From positions 62,001 to 126,000 of the forward strand of contig CAZEDM010000009.1 in the NCBI GenBank assembly GCA_964511075.1: 64,000 nt of DNA, read 5' to 3'. The DNA is from CAZEDM01 sp964511075. Lineage in GTDB: Bacteria; Zixibacteria; MSB-5A5; RBG-16-43-9. The notes beneath the pieces are model-generated. The model saw nothing but the letters and a program-made list of their open reading frames with translations, ran no database searches and was not told the DNA's origin. Position numbers and translations under genes: made by a program. Of the stretch, positions 1-9,328 are shown one piece after another; position 1 is the first letter of the stretch; the number at the start of each line of letters is the position of its first letter.

Positions 1-1931
1 CTATAGCCCTGCTTCTGGATTCATCCAGCAGTATGAATTTGAAAGATAAGGAGGTTACCAGAAAAGAAATCTTACAGGGGCTTCTCCAGGAGAAAAGTTT
101 TAAAGAGGTGTTGTCAAAGGCGGAGGTTTACCCCTACCTTTTTTCAGACAGTTTAATTCCTTATGATCTCTCAGAAGAAATTCCCGCCTTCAAAGGGGAG
201 GCAACCTCTATCGGAAACGGTTTAGAGATGCTTAAACAGAATTTGAAGGGGAAAGAGCTTTCCGCAGTTATACTTTTCAGCGACGGAGCTGATAATGCCG
301 GAAAAGACCCCGTAGCGGTCGCCAGGGATTACAACTTGCCTATATATACCATAGGCATTGGCGATTTCGTTCCCCTTAAAGATATAAGTCTGGAAAGGCT
401 GGGATATAATGAGGTAGTTTATTCCGGAGATAAGGATACCATCTCAGTTACCTTGAAAAATCAGGGCTACAGAGGGATGAAGACTCCTGTGATCCTCAAA
501 GAGGGAGGGAAAACCTTGGCTCAGAAAGAACTGCAATTTGGCATCTCAGGAGAAGTTCAGGATGTGAGGCTGGAATTCGAGCCAGGGGTTGAGGGGTTAC
601 ATAATTATCAGGTGGTAATTCCCAGAGCAGAAGGGGAGAGCTTTGGGCAGAATAATAAGAAAAGTTTTACCCAGAAAGTGCTCAAGAAAAAATTCAAACT
701 TCTACTGGTAAGCCAGAGCCTGAACTGGGAATATACCTTCCTTAAAAGATTTCTGACTAAGGATGAAGATATAACCTTTGAAAGCCTGGTATTCTCAAAC
801 TCGGGTAGAATAATTTCAGACAGGTCTGGATCGAGTGAAAAGCTCAAAGAATGTGACCTCCTGGTTCTTGTGGATTCTCCTGAATTTTTGATAGCGAATC
901 AAAAAGAGATCAGGGAGCTTCTGCAGACGAAAGGGGTATCATTTCTGCTCCTTGTGGGTGAGGAGTTTTATAAAAGGGGTGACCTTTCGGGTATTCTGAA
1001 TTTTCTTCCTTTCGGGATAGAAAGAAAACTAAAACCCCTGAGAGGTAATTTCAACCCGGAGCTTAGCTGGGAAGGTAAGCTTCATCCGGTAACTCGTCTC
1101 TCAGAGGATCCCCAGCAGAACCTTTCTTTATGGGCAGGTCTGCCCCCTCTTGAGAGTCTTGTACCCCTTAAGGTAAGAGATGAGTCCAGGGTGCTGGCAT
1201 TTTCCAAGATGGGACAGGAGAGCTTGCCCGGAATAATCGTAAGGGAATTAGAAAAAGGGAAAATAGAGGTTTTGAGCTTTTCCCCTTTGTGGAAATGGGA
1301 TTTTCTGCTCTGGGGCATAGGCAGGGACAATTCAGCTTACAGGAGATTCTGGGAGAATTCCTTCAGATGGCTTCTATCCAGAGAGGATCTGGACAGGTTC
1401 AAAATATTCACGGATAAGACCTTCTATAAGAGAGGGGAGGAGATAAATTTCAGCTCCAGGCTTCTGGATGAGAGTTATCAGAAAATCAGAGGAGCAGATA
1501 TCAGGCTTGAATTATACCCCAAAGGGAAAGAGAAAGACTCACTCCTTTTTTACCTTTCTCCAGGAGGTGAAGGCTACTCCTATACTCTTTCTTTTCTACC
1601 TCCGGAGGAGTATCTTTTCAAAGCAGAGGCAAAAAAGGAGAATATTCTGCTGGGGATTTCCCGCGGAGGGTTCAAAGTCGAAAAGACAAGTCTGGAGGAT
1701 GAGGATTTGAAGCCGGATAAAGAGCTCCTGCGGGAGATAGCTCATCTCACAGGCGGTGAATATTTTGAGCCAGGGGATTTCCCCTCCCTTTCAAAAAGCC
1801 TGGACCTGAAGAGAAAATTGAAAATCGAGACCAGGGAGATACCTGTCTGGAACCAGCCCCTGCTTCTATTGTTCTTTATTCTTTTTTTATCGTTGGAGTG
1901 GTTCTTCAGAAAGAGATTCCAGCTTTTATGA
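1..1931 (+). CDS. VWA-domain membrane protein, 5'-partial
   Basis: The frame is already open at the window edge, so the true start lies upstream; 642 C-terminal residues are visible and the ATG at 33 is internal. The first visible residues, ALLLDSSSSM, are the DxSxS part of a VWA metal-binding (MIDAS) site, completed by ATSIGNGL and LFSDGADN further on. A beta-rich middle is followed by a part resembling a class-I glutamine-amidotransferase fold (DLLVLVDSPEFL, VSFLLLVGEEFY). The C-terminus is one hydrophobic helix with a basic tail. Related proteins usually sit with MoxR, DUF58 and BatA genes, which would be upstream and unseen. The MIDAS suggests Mg-dependent protein binding at the membrane; the exact role is unknown. 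Confidence 0.8.
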   Translation, partial: IALLLDSSSSMNLKDKEVTRKEILQGLLQEKSFKEVLSKAEVYPYLFSDSLIPYDLSEEIPAFKGEATSIGNGLEMLKQNLKGKELSAVILFSDGADNAGKDPVAVARDYNLPIYTIGIGDFVPLKDISLERLGYNEVVYSGDKDTISVTLKNQGYRGMKTPVILKEGGKTLAQKELQFGISGEVQDVRLEFEPGVEGLHNYQVVIPRAEGESFGQNNKKSFTQKVLKKKFKLLLVSQSLNWEYTFLKRFLTKDEDITFESLVFSNSGRIISDRSGSSEKLKECDLLVLVDSPEFLIANQKEIRELLQTKGVSFLLLVGEEFYKRGDLSGILNFLPFGIERKLKPLRGNFNPELSWEGKLHPVTRLSEDPQQNLSLWAGLPPLESLVPLKVRDESRVLAFSKMGQESLPGIIVRELEKGKIEVLSFSPLWKWDFLLWGIGRDNSAYRRFWENSFRWLLSREDLDRFKIFTDKTFYKRGEEINFSSRLLDESYQKIRGADIRLELYPKGKEKDSLLFYLSPGGEGYSYTLSFLPPEEYLFKAEAKKENILLGISRGGFKVEKTSLEDEDLKPDKELLREIAHLTGGEYFEPGDFPSLSKSLDLKRKLKIETREIPVWNQPLLLLFFILFLSLEWFFRKRFQLL

Positions 1932-2312
1932 ATTCTAGACTTTTAATTTAGCCTTAGCTTTGCCGGTGCTTCTGATAATGGTCAGCAAATAACGTAACTT
2001 TTCCTGGAAGAAAATCGTAATGAAAGATATGATGAAGTCATGTGGGAAAAACCGCCTAAAAAAGATTAATATAAAATCAAACCAATTGGCTGAAAACTTC
2101 TCGAATATTATGTAAGAGGAGGTGGTAGATCTGAAAAAAACTGGGTGGAGGATGTCGTCCAAACAGGTGTTAGAGGTAGGATAAAATTGGAGGTGCACTC
2201 GTATCCACTTCGAGGATGAACGAATCAATCACCACCACAATTTCTCACTCAGGAACGGTTTTCAATGAATCACAGCTTTCACGTACCAGTTCACTGGTAA
2301 AAGGAGATAAGT
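1932..2312. other. Intergenic stretch, no gene seen
   Basis: About 380 bases between the VWA gene and the S9 peptidase. Short frames on both strands lack a ribosome binding site or recognisable content. The last bases hold the AAAGGAGATAAGT ribosome binding site of the peptidase. I see no RNA gene or clear terminator. Confidence 0.5.
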
Positions 2313-4205
2313 ATGGTTTCAAAAAAGCGCATTTTTGTTTTCGGGGCAGTGGGTTTGATCTGCTTTATCTTTTCAGTCTGCTCGGCACAGGCAGTGAGGC
2401 AGATACCCATGAGGGATTTTTTCAAGAATCCCGAGAAAGCTTATTTCCAGATCTCTCCGGACGGCCAGTATATCTCTTTTACCCAACCCTATGAGACCCG
2501 CATGAATGTCTTCGTTATGCCCAGGGGGTCAGACCAGGCGAGCAGAGTAACCTCTGTCACCGATCGGGACATCTGGGAGTATTTCTGGAAAGGTAACCGG
2601 ATAATTCTCTATCTTAAAGACTTCGGAGGCGATGAGAATTTCCATCTTTTCGCAGCAGACATAGGGGGAAACAAGGAGGTCGATCTGACTCCCTTTGACA
2701 GCACTCGCGCATACATCATAGACGATCTGAGAGATCACCCGACTGACGTCATCCTGGGAATGAATAGACGCAACAAGGAGATCTTCGATGCCTACCGGCT
2801 TAACACGGTGACAGGAGAGCTGAAAATGATTGCGGAGAACCCGGGAAACATCACGGGCTGGGTAACGGATCATGAGGGCAGGATCAGAGTTGCCGAGACC
2901 ACCGACGGAGTCAACACCAGTATTCTTTACCGGCCAAGCGAAGAAGACACCTTTCGAGTGGTGCTCACCACAAACTTCAAGGAAAACTTCTCTCCGCTGT
3001 TTTTCACCTTCGATAACAAGAACCTGTATGTCGCCTCAAACCTGGGAAGGGATAAAATCGCCATTGTGAAATTTGATATTAAGAATGCTAAGGAGCTGGA
3101 GGTCCTGTACGAGAATCCGGAGGTGGACGTAGACGGCATGAATTATTCGCGAAAGCGAAAAGTGCTGACCGAGATATATTACACCACCTGGAAGCAGGAG
3201 AGGAAATTCCTCGACGCGGAAACAGAGGAGCTTTACAGGAGATTGGAGAAATTGCTGCCCGATTATGAGGTTTACGTTACCTTCAACGACAAGAACGAGG
3301 ACTTCTTTATAGTCCGTACTATAAGCGACCGCACTTTAGGCTCATATTATCTTTATGAAAAAGGCAGTAACAAGCTGACCAAGCTGGCTGACCGTAATCC
3401 CTGGCTGAACGAAAATGACCTGGCTGAGATGAAGCCCATAACCTATAAATCCAGGGATGGTTTAACCATACACGGATACCTGACTCTTCCCAAAGATAAA
3501 GAGCCCAAGGACCTCCCGGTGGTGGTTAATCCCCACGGAGGTCCCTGGGCAAGAGACGTGTGGGGTTTCAATCCCGAGGTCCAATTTCTGGCTAATCGTG
3601 GATATGCTGTTCTGCAGATGAACTTCAGGGGTTCCACCGGATACGGGAAAAAATTCTGGGAGGCTTCATTCAAGCAATGGGGAAAAAAGATGCAGGATGA
3701 CATTACTGACGGTGTCGAGTGGCTGATTGACCAAGGCATCGCAGATCCGAAACGCATAGCCATTTACGGAGGCAGCTACGGCGGGTATGCTACTCTGGCG
3801 GGGCTTGCCTTCACGCCGGATCTGTATGCCTGCGGTGTGGATTATGTCGGCGTCTCCAATATGTTCACCTTTATGAAATCGATACCTCCTTACTGGAAGC
3901 CTTATCTTGATATGTTCCATGAGATGGTCGGCGATCCCTCCAAGGACAGCCTGCTATTCGCATCCGTTTCACCCGTCTATCATGTGGACAGGATCAGGGT
4001 ACCTCTTCTGGTTGCTCAGGGCGCAAAAGACCCTCGGGTTAATATAAACGAATCTAATCAGATAGTAGAGGCTCTCAAAAAGAGGGGCATCGATGTTCAG
4101 TATATAGTCAAGGACAACGAAGGGCACGGATTTTCCAACGAGGAGAATAAATTCGATTTTTACGAGGCGATGGAGAAATTCCTGGAAAAACATTTAGGTA
4201 ATTAG
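2313..4205 (+). CDS. Exported S9-family serine peptidase (prolyl oligopeptidase/acylaminoacyl-peptidase type)
   Basis: Predicted to cleave peptides outside the cytoplasm. It starts at an ATG 8 bases after AAAGGAG and begins with a signal peptide (MVSKKRIFVFGAVGL, hydrophobic core to about residue 25, SAQA cleavage region). A beta-propeller-like N-terminal half (to about 370) precedes an alpha/beta-hydrolase domain with the family nucleophile GGSYGGY (Ser488), Asp573 in GAKDPRVN and His605 in EGHGFSN, a complete catalytic triad. The length of 630 residues is normal for the family. It is a single gene, with the next gene convergent. Substrate cannot be read from sequence; peptide scavenging is inferred. 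Confidence 0.93.
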   Translation: MVSKKRIFVFGAVGLICFIFSVCSAQAVRQIPMRDFFKNPEKAYFQISPDGQYISFTQPYETRMNVFVMPRGSDQASRVTSVTDRDIWEYFWKGNRIILYLKDFGGDENFHLFAADIGGNKEVDLTPFDSTRAYIIDDLRDHPTDVILGMNRRNKEIFDAYRLNTVTGELKMIAENPGNITGWVTDHEGRIRVAETTDGVNTSILYRPSEEDTFRVVLTTNFKENFSPLFFTFDNKNLYVASNLGRDKIAIVKFDIKNAKELEVLYENPEVDVDGMNYSRKRKVLTEIYYTTWKQERKFLDAETEELYRRLEKLLPDYEVYVTFNDKNEDFFIVRTISDRTLGSYYLYEKGSNKLTKLADRNPWLNENDLAEMKPITYKSRDGLTIHGYLTLPKDKEPKDLPVVVNPHGGPWARDVWGFNPEVQFLANRGYAVLQMNFRGSTGYGKKFWEASFKQWGKKMQDDITDGVEWLIDQGIADPKRIAIYGGSYGGYATLAGLAFTPDLYACGVDYVGVSNMFTFMKSIPPYWKPYLDMFHEMVGDPSKDSLLFASVSPVYHVDRIRVPLLVAQGAKDPRVNINESNQIVEALKKRGIDVQYIVKDNEGHGFSNEENKFDFYEAMEKFLEKHLGN

Positions 4206-4280
4206 ATCTTATCCGCTTCTCAGCTATCCTTAAAAGATGGTCTATGTACCTATAAGCTTTGGGAAGCATAAACGGCCAAA

Positions 4281-4322
4281 AGGGTGGTGATCGAGCTTCA
4301 TGCCTGATTGCCACCCTGTTTC
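4281..4322 (+). terminator. Possible weak terminator after the S9 peptidase
   Basis: A 7-bp stem AGGGTGG (4281-4287) pairs with CCACCCT (4311-4317), followed by GTTTC. The loop is long and the T-run short, so this is a tentative call. Confidence 0.25.
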
Positions 4323-4468
4323 AATTTGAACTGGATTTTCCTGAGCTGAAAGGATGTGAAAAAACAGTTAAAAAAAACGGGGGGATGACTTCAAGCCATC
4401 TGTTCCTTCAAGCAGGTGAGAATACAGTGCTGCTATCCACCTTTGAATTTTTAAGCCTGTAAGAGGCA

Positions 4469-5044
4469 TTATATCGTTCCCACGATAAATTGAGCCAGCG
4501 TTGTATCCTCTTCTAAACTCTGCCCGATTTTCTGCTGATCTATGATACCGAGGTCGTCTATCACCCTTAACTGAGCAGGTACCACAGATTCCGTTTTGGC
4601 AACGCTTCTAAGTCCTGCAGGCTCATGCCTGGTGCCGGAGGGGAATTGTTTAACCGCCAGAGATAGCAGTAATATCAGAATTACCACAGGTAAAGCCTGA
4701 TATACTGGAATTCGGTATTGCAATAAACTCTTGACAGCTTGATAAATCTTGCCAAGGATACCAGTTTCTTTAGGCTTTAAAACTCTCATCCGCTGAATCA
4801 CATTTTCACGGATCGCAGGATCAGGTACCAGCTCTTCTCTCGTGCCGAATTGCATCGAGTCCTGCAGGTTCAGTAAAGTATTCTCGAAGCCCCGGCAGCG
4901 GTCACAGGAACTCAGATGCTCCCGGAGCATCTGGCTCTCTTCTCCCGATAATCCATCGATTTTTCTTTTGATCAGCAACTCCTCGATATCGTCGCAATTC
5001 AAAAAAGGTGTTTCATTTGATTCCTTCATCTCTGGACACCTCAT
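4469..5044 (-). CDS. Anti-sigma factor with zinc-finger (zf-HC2) domain
   Basis: Membrane anti-sigma factor expected to hold the ECF sigma encoded just upstream. The N-terminal part carries the zf-HC2 pattern (HLSSCDRCRGF, i.e. HxxxCxxC), followed by a cytoplasmic linker, one membrane helix (LPVVILILLLSLAV, about residues 117-132) and a short extracytoplasmic tail. The start at 5044 overlaps the end of the sigma gene by 32 bases; the ATG at 5029 (MKESNE) is an alternative with a shorter overlap. Overlapping sigma and anti-sigma genes are typical of translationally coupled pairs. The signal sensed is unknown. Confidence 0.82.
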   Translation of the reverse strand: MRCPEMKESNETPFLNCDDIEELLIKRKIDGLSGEESQMLREHLSSCDRCRGFENTLLNLQDSMQFGTREELVPDPAIRENVIQRMRVLKPKETGILGKIYQAVKSLLQYRIPVYQALPVVILILLLSLAVKQFPSGTRHEPAGLRSVAKTESVVPAQLRVIDDLGIIDQQKIGQSLEEDTTLAQFIVGTI

Positions 5045-5636
5045 CTTTATAAAGGTTAAAAGCTTTCAATCTCGCAGCCAGTTTTTTTGTGGTATAGTAA
5101 AGCCGAGATTTGATCGTTCCTTCAGAACAGCCCAGGATCTCGCCGATCTCCTTGATGGAGAGGTCCTGCTGGTATCTTAATAAAAAAGTGCTTCGCTGCT
5201 CCTCCTCCAGTTTCTCCAGCTCCTCAATCAAGGCATCATAGAATTTTTTTTGATCTAAGCTTCGTTCCACCTGCTGATAGTCGTTTTCAGAAGCCTGAGG
5301 CAACTTTTCCATATCAGGATTGCTGTCGACTATTTTCCTGACACCCAGGCGCCGGTATTCATTTTTACACATATTATAAGCCACCACGAATATCCAGGCA
5401 GAAAAGCTTTTCTCCGTGCTAAACAGTTCAGGCTTTTCAACGATCTTCAGGAATACCTCCTGCAGGAAATCCTGGGCTTTTTCCTCGTCCCCTCCCAGCT
5501 CTCGGAAAAAATAGGATAGCAGGCGTTTACTGTAGCGCTCATAAAGCTCCTCAAAGGCAGAGGTATCCTGCCGCTGTATGCATTCCATCAGCCTCTCATC
5601 GCTGAGTTTTTTATATTTATTCCGAAAAATGGCCAT
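5013..5636 (-). CDS. RNA polymerase sigma factor, ECF (sigma-70 family)
   Basis: Directs RNA polymerase to stress or envelope promoters. Region 2 is visible (AFEELYERYSKRLLSYFFRE, then DFLQEVFLKIVEKPELF and SAWIFVVAYNMCKNEYRR) and region 4 near the C-terminus (QQDLSIKEIGEILGCSEGTI, the helix-turn-helix that reads the -35 element). 207 residues is slightly long for an ECF factor. It overlaps the anti-sigma gene downstream and lies 79 bases downstream of the secreted protein gene at 5716-6894, which reads in the same direction and may share the transcript. Confidence 0.9.
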   Translation of the reverse strand: MAIFRNKYKKLSDERLMECIQRQDTSAFEELYERYSKRLLSYFFRELGGDEEKAQDFLQEVFLKIVEKPELFSTEKSFSAWIFVVAYNMCKNEYRRLGVRKIVDSNPDMEKLPQASENDYQQVERSLDQKKFYDALIEELEKLEEEQRSTFLLRYQQDLSIKEIGEILGCSEGTIKSRLYYTTKKLAARLKAFNLYKDEVSRDEGIK

Positions 5637-5715
5637 CAGGATATTCTGTTAACACCGGACAGCAGGTCAAACTTCAATATCAAGTGCCTTAAAGCAATTC
5701 AACAATTATACGATC

Positions 5716-6894
5716 TTAGATGCCTTTCTTTTTAATCTCTTCCATCATCTCCTTTTTCCCGCATTTCTCTGCCACGGCCAGTGCCCAGTCCTTCCATTCT
5801 CGTGCTTTTTCCTCCTCACCGCTCGCCTTGTAATGCTGGGCTAACATAATCGCGGGTGCAATATAATTTGTGTTTAGCTGCTTGACTATGCCGTTAGCCA
5901 GATAGTCCTCAGCATACCAATCATGATTCAGGTAATCCAGCCTCAGATTCCTCTCCAGGTTTTTCTTCAGCAATGCCAGATTATCGACCCGCTTGCTACT
6001 GTATTGATAAGCCAAACCCACGATATACAGATCGTCGGTCAAAGACTTGGTGTAAGAGGCGCTCACCGTTAAGGCGAAATAAATTGGAATATCCGGATAT
6101 TTTATCTGCAATATCCGGCACAGTTCAGGTATGAATCTTTCATCCCTCAGCCCGGGCAATTGATTAAAATCGATGACTATTCCCTTCTTCTTCAATTTCC
6201 TCTCCAGGTAGGTTTTGTCTGCCCTGGAGACCGGTATGTTCAAAACCGTCACGTCCTCTCGTATGCCCAGGGCTTTCTGCAGCACCCAGAGTGGATAGGT
6301 GTCATTATCGCCATTGGTGAAAAGAATAGCGTCTTTTTCCGTGGACATAATGACGTTATAGTTATAATTAATCAAGCCGGGGGCGATGTCCCTGCTTTCG
6401 TACAGCTTCCTGCAGAATTCTTTCATCTTCTGCTCATTGCCTGTGAACTCGTAATGGGTGATGAAAGAATAATAGGGTTCAACTCTTTCCGGCTGAAGCT
6501 GGTGAGCTTTCTCCTCCGAGGAGATATCGTTGAGATTACAGGTATTCCAGTAGTTCAGATGGTAGTACTCGTAGGTCCCGGGTATGGCTTTACCCATATC
6601 CTCAATGATCTGCTTCAGCCTGGTTTGTTTATCTTTTGTCTTTATGGTCTCCTCGTAGCTGGCGTACCGGACAGCATTGTAATAGTTATGCCAGGCTTCC
6701 GCGTTTTTCGGATTTTTCTGGATTTCTTTTTTCCAGAGCTCAGCCTGCTGGATATACCACTCGTTTGGCTTCTGTACATATACGATGCGGTATACCTTTT
6801 CCGGTTTGGCTGCATTGAGCTGGCTCAGGGGGCTGCTGGTAAGAACCAGCAGAAAAAAGATAAAGGCTAATACTGGATAGTAAACTCTGTTCAT
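5716..6894 (-). CDS. Exported protein resembling the C-terminal domain of DUF2723 proteins, TPR-like
   Basis: Function unknown. It starts with a signal peptide or anchor (VYYPVLAFIFFLLVL, residues 4-18) and is otherwise soluble and helical, with TPR-like features (NPKNAEAWHNYYNAVR near 40; a C-terminal helix pair with AREWKDWALAVAEKC). The segment ILFTNGDNDTYPLWVLQK is, from memory, the hallmark of the C-terminal soluble region of DUF2723 multi-spanning glycosyltransferase-like proteins of Bacteroidetes and relatives. Here only that region is present on a signal peptide, without the membrane enzyme part. It lies upstream of and parallel to the ECF sigma/anti-sigma pair, so it may be part of that regulon. 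Start ATG at 6894 follows AAAGGAGGAAC. Confidence 0.7.
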   Translation of the reverse strand: MNRVYYPVLAFIFFLLVLTSSPLSQLNAAKPEKVYRIVYVQKPNEWYIQQAELWKKEIQKNPKNAEAWHNYYNAVRYASYEETIKTKDKQTRLKQIIEDMGKAIPGTYEYYHLNYWNTCNLNDISSEEKAHQLQPERVEPYYSFITHYEFTGNEQKMKEFCRKLYESRDIAPGLINYNYNVIMSTEKDAILFTNGDNDTYPLWVLQKALGIREDVTVLNIPVSRADKTYLERKLKKKGIVIDFNQLPGLRDERFIPELCRILQIKYPDIPIYFALTVSASYTKSLTDDLYIVGLAYQYSSKRVDNLALLKKNLERNLRLDYLNHDWYAEDYLANGIVKQLNTNYIAPAIMLAQHYKASGEEEKAREWKDWALAVAEKCGKKEMMEEIKKKGI

Positions 6895-7362
6895 AACTCT
6901 GTTCCTCCTTTCTAACGGTTTATCTTTTTTAGTTTCTCCTGTCTCCCGTTAATACACCTCAGGCATAAAAAGGTTCAAAGGCTTTTTATGTCTCGGAACA
7001 GGACACAAAACATATTTTTACTCTAGCATCACATACGCCATAATAGTTCCTTTTAAGACTCATAACTGACTCCGGAGGTAAGCAAAAATCCACAGAAAGT
7101 GGACTGTTTCCCCTTGACTTTCAAACTTCTTGATTTATAATATTGTTGTAAAATTTTGCTTAAAAAATAAGTGAGCTTCCATAAGGGAAAGATGAGCAAG
7201 AAACTGATACTCATATTAGCTTTGTTTCATTGGTAGATTCCTGTCTTAACTCAAGATGTTAATGCTACTAATGTAAGAAGGCAGAACGAATTTGAAAGTA
7301 ATCACGATATCATTCATGACTTAGCATCAGGTAAAAAATATCATAATCTTAAGAGTTCTATC
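6895..7362. other. Intergenic region with palindrome, repeat copy and interrupted leader frame
   Basis: Contains a 9-bp perfect inverted repeat (CATAAAAAG at 6964-6972, CTTTTTATG at 6982-6990), the left copy of the 53/54-bp direct repeat (7033-7085), and a signal-peptide-like frame starting at ATG 7192 that hits TAG at 7234 but is in frame with the following gene. Confidence 0.6.
7033..7085. repeat. Left copy of imperfect direct repeat flanking an A/T-rich island
   Basis: 53 bases that match 9402-9455 apart from three substitutions and one single-base indel; the longest identical run is GACTCATAACTGACTCCGG. Read on the minus strand it would encode LPPESVMSLK, as in the small frame at 9329-9547, but the indel shifts the frame afterwards, so this copy looks like a decayed fragment. 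Confidence 0.75.
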
Positions 7363-9012
7363 GTGAATAAAATCAAGCACTCCCCTGTCAAAATCACGTT
7401 TCGAGATCAAATCATTGATGCGCTTAATTTGATAAATATTGAACATCTAGCTAAGCTAATTATAGAACACCTTTGCGGAGAGCAGGAAGTTCAGAAAGTC
7501 ATCAAAGATATTATAAAGGATTCAATAACTAGTGAGCATCTAAAGCGCTCAGCGAAACAAGCTAAAGAGAACGGTTTGAACTATGAACAATTCAACGAAT
7601 TGCTACTTTTACTTAATCAAGATAGAGTAACGCGTGATTTTTTCGAGTTTTTCTTTAAAAGAAATAGAGTTACGTTTGATGATCTAAAAAAAGGAATCAC
7701 GAATTTCAAGGGATTTGCGATGCTCTGTTTTGGTAATTTTAGATTTGCTTATAAGTATCTCATTACAAAAAAGAAAGAAGAAATTGAAGAAAAACTTGAT
7801 CCATACCATATCGAATCGTCTACAATTATTAAGGAATTTGAGAGTCGGCCATCCAAAATTCTAGAAATTGAAAGAATTCCACGAGATGAGACTTGGTACC
7901 TTGGATTCATTTCACAAAAAAAATATGAGATAGAAGAGAAGCACTTAGAAACTGAAATAAAACGGAGAAAATCCAAGGTAGGAAAAGAGTTTTCTGAGGT
8001 TGCTAAAGTATATATAAAGATCGGCGAGAGAATCAAAAATGCAAAGCAAAAAGCTTTGAAAAACACAAGAATTTATCTCACTTGGGATTATTTGGATGTA
8101 TATATAGCAACTTCAATGAGATATGAATGGGAGTTTAGTGAGGCATTTGATTTCATACAAGAAGTTTTCAATGACTCTCGTTTAAAAAAACTAAACTTAA
8201 GATACTTTGATCCAACTCAGTCTATATGTAGGGGGCGTATTGATAAAGGATTGATAGAAGGTCTAATGCTTAAACGAGTCTTCTGTTCAATTTATATGAG
8301 CCAAGAAAGCGATACTATGGGAAAAGATGCTGAATTAGCGGCAACATTAGCTCAGGGAAAGCCTGTTATTGCTTTCGTACCGAGAATAGAAATGGAAGAA
8401 TACTGCAACAAGATCAGTTCTTATCCATTGGATTTTTTTGAAAAAAGGTTTCTCATCTTGGAAGCTGATGGAATGTTCTCCAATGATGAGTTCATCTCTG
8501 CAATTGAAAAAGAGGTTTCAGATTTTCAAAAGGAGATAAATACTTTTAGGGATGAATTGTCTAGACACCGTGCTTCACAAAGCTATTCTTTATGGGATAA
8601 GAAAGAAAACAAGTTTAAACAAAATCTAAAGCAGTTTTCTATAATATGTAGAATTCTCGCAATTGCTGAACAACAAAATTATGAAAAGAGGGCTCGTACT
8701 TTAAAAGAAATGCATCCATTAGCTATTCAAGTTGATTTAAAAACAGGTGTAGCAAATGGAGTTTTAGTGGTAAGAAGTGCTGCAGAATGTGTTGAATTAC
8801 TATATAGAATTCTAGTTAATTCATTGGACTTTACAATAAAAAGAAAGAAGATTAATGATAAATTAGGTAAGTTCATTGAAGTACAAAATGCGAATATGGA
8901 ATTTGATGTAACTGTATTGGAAGAAAACATCTCTGGATGTCCTTTTAGAGTTGTTACTAACGACGAAAAATTAACAAACTCTTTTTGGAACTTTTACTTG
9001 ACTAATAAGTAA
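7363..9012 (+). CDS. Protein with nucleoside-deoxyribosyltransferase/TIR-like domain, putative defence effector
   Basis: No family is recognised over the full length. Residues 1-200 are helical and charged. About 237-345 looks like the nucleoside 2-deoxyribosyltransferase/SLOG/TIR-like Rossmann fold: strand DVYIATSMR (245-253), strand VFCSIYMSQ, then DTMGKDAELAATLAQGKPVI with Asp317 and Glu324 where this fold keeps its catalytic acid, then AFVP. Such domains cleave N-glycosidic bonds in nucleotides or NAD+ and occur in anti-phage effectors; that role is inference. The C-terminal 170 residues are unassigned. Start is GTG after AAGAG; an in-frame stop at 7234 bars a longer version. The gene is much more A/T-rich than its neighbours and lies between direct repeats, suggesting transfer. 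Confidence 0.6.
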   Translation: MNKIKHSPVKITFRDQIIDALNLINIEHLAKLIIEHLCGEQEVQKVIKDIIKDSITSEHLKRSAKQAKENGLNYEQFNELLLLLNQDRVTRDFFEFFFKRNRVTFDDLKKGITNFKGFAMLCFGNFRFAYKYLITKKKEEIEEKLDPYHIESSTIIKEFESRPSKILEIERIPRDETWYLGFISQKKYEIEEKHLETEIKRRKSKVGKEFSEVAKVYIKIGERIKNAKQKALKNTRIYLTWDYLDVYIATSMRYEWEFSEAFDFIQEVFNDSRLKKLNLRYFDPTQSICRGRIDKGLIEGLMLKRVFCSIYMSQESDTMGKDAELAATLAQGKPVIAFVPRIEMEEYCNKISSYPLDFFEKRFLILEADGMFSNDEFISAIEKEVSDFQKEINTFRDELSRHRASQSYSLWDKKENKFKQNLKQFSIICRILAIAEQQNYEKRARTLKEMHPLAIQVDLKTGVANGVLVVRSAAECVELLYRILVNSLDFTIKRKKINDKLGKFIEVQNANMEFDVTVLEENISGCPFRVVTNDEKLTNSFWNFYLTNK

Positions 9013-9049
9013 GAGTTATTATATTATATGTGAGTGAGGTGGTTAAGAA

Positions 9050-9217
9050 ATGTCAAAACAAGTAACGAGAAGAGGAAACTCAACTGAGTTAAAATGGGAG
9101 GAGAGAAACTCTGCAGTATATTTTTATAATGATGTTGATCTTAGTTTTTTAAGAGAATTTGTTAAAAAGCAAAAAAGTATAACAAAAGCAAAGAAAAAAC
9201 AATACCGAAAACCATAA
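9050..9217 (+). CDS. Small basic protein, 55 residues, partner of the preceding gene
   Basis: Starts MSKQVTRRGNSTELKW and is Lys/Arg-rich at its C-terminus (ITKAKKKQYRKP). GAGGTGG lies 5-6 bases before the ATG, a good ribosome binding site. It begins 37 bases after the stop of the deoxyribosyltransferase/TIR-like gene, in the same direction and with the same A/T-rich composition, so the two are probably co-transcribed. Too short and featureless for a family call; a small antitoxin, immunity or DNA-binding partner is possible but unproven. Confidence 0.5.
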   Translation: MSKQVTRRGNSTELKWEERNSAVYFYNDVDLSFLREFVKKQKSITKAKKKQYRKP

Positions 9218-9328
9218 GTTCCCCTAGTTTCAACCACTTAGACGGGACATCTCATAATTTTTTCAACTCCAGATTGGTTATCTAAGGTAAAAATAAATAA
9301 TACAGCATAGAGTGGGGTTCATATAAAA

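Noticed and set aside
2216..2494. 92-codon plus-strand frame overlapping the S9 peptidase start
   Set aside because: Out of frame with the peptidase and lacks a ribosome binding site, whereas the peptidase start has AAAGGAG and a signal peptide.
6160..6870. 236-codon open frame on the plus strand
   Set aside because: Lies wholly antisense to the exported protein gene at 5716-6894, which has a signal peptide and ribosome binding site; its own translation shows no family features.
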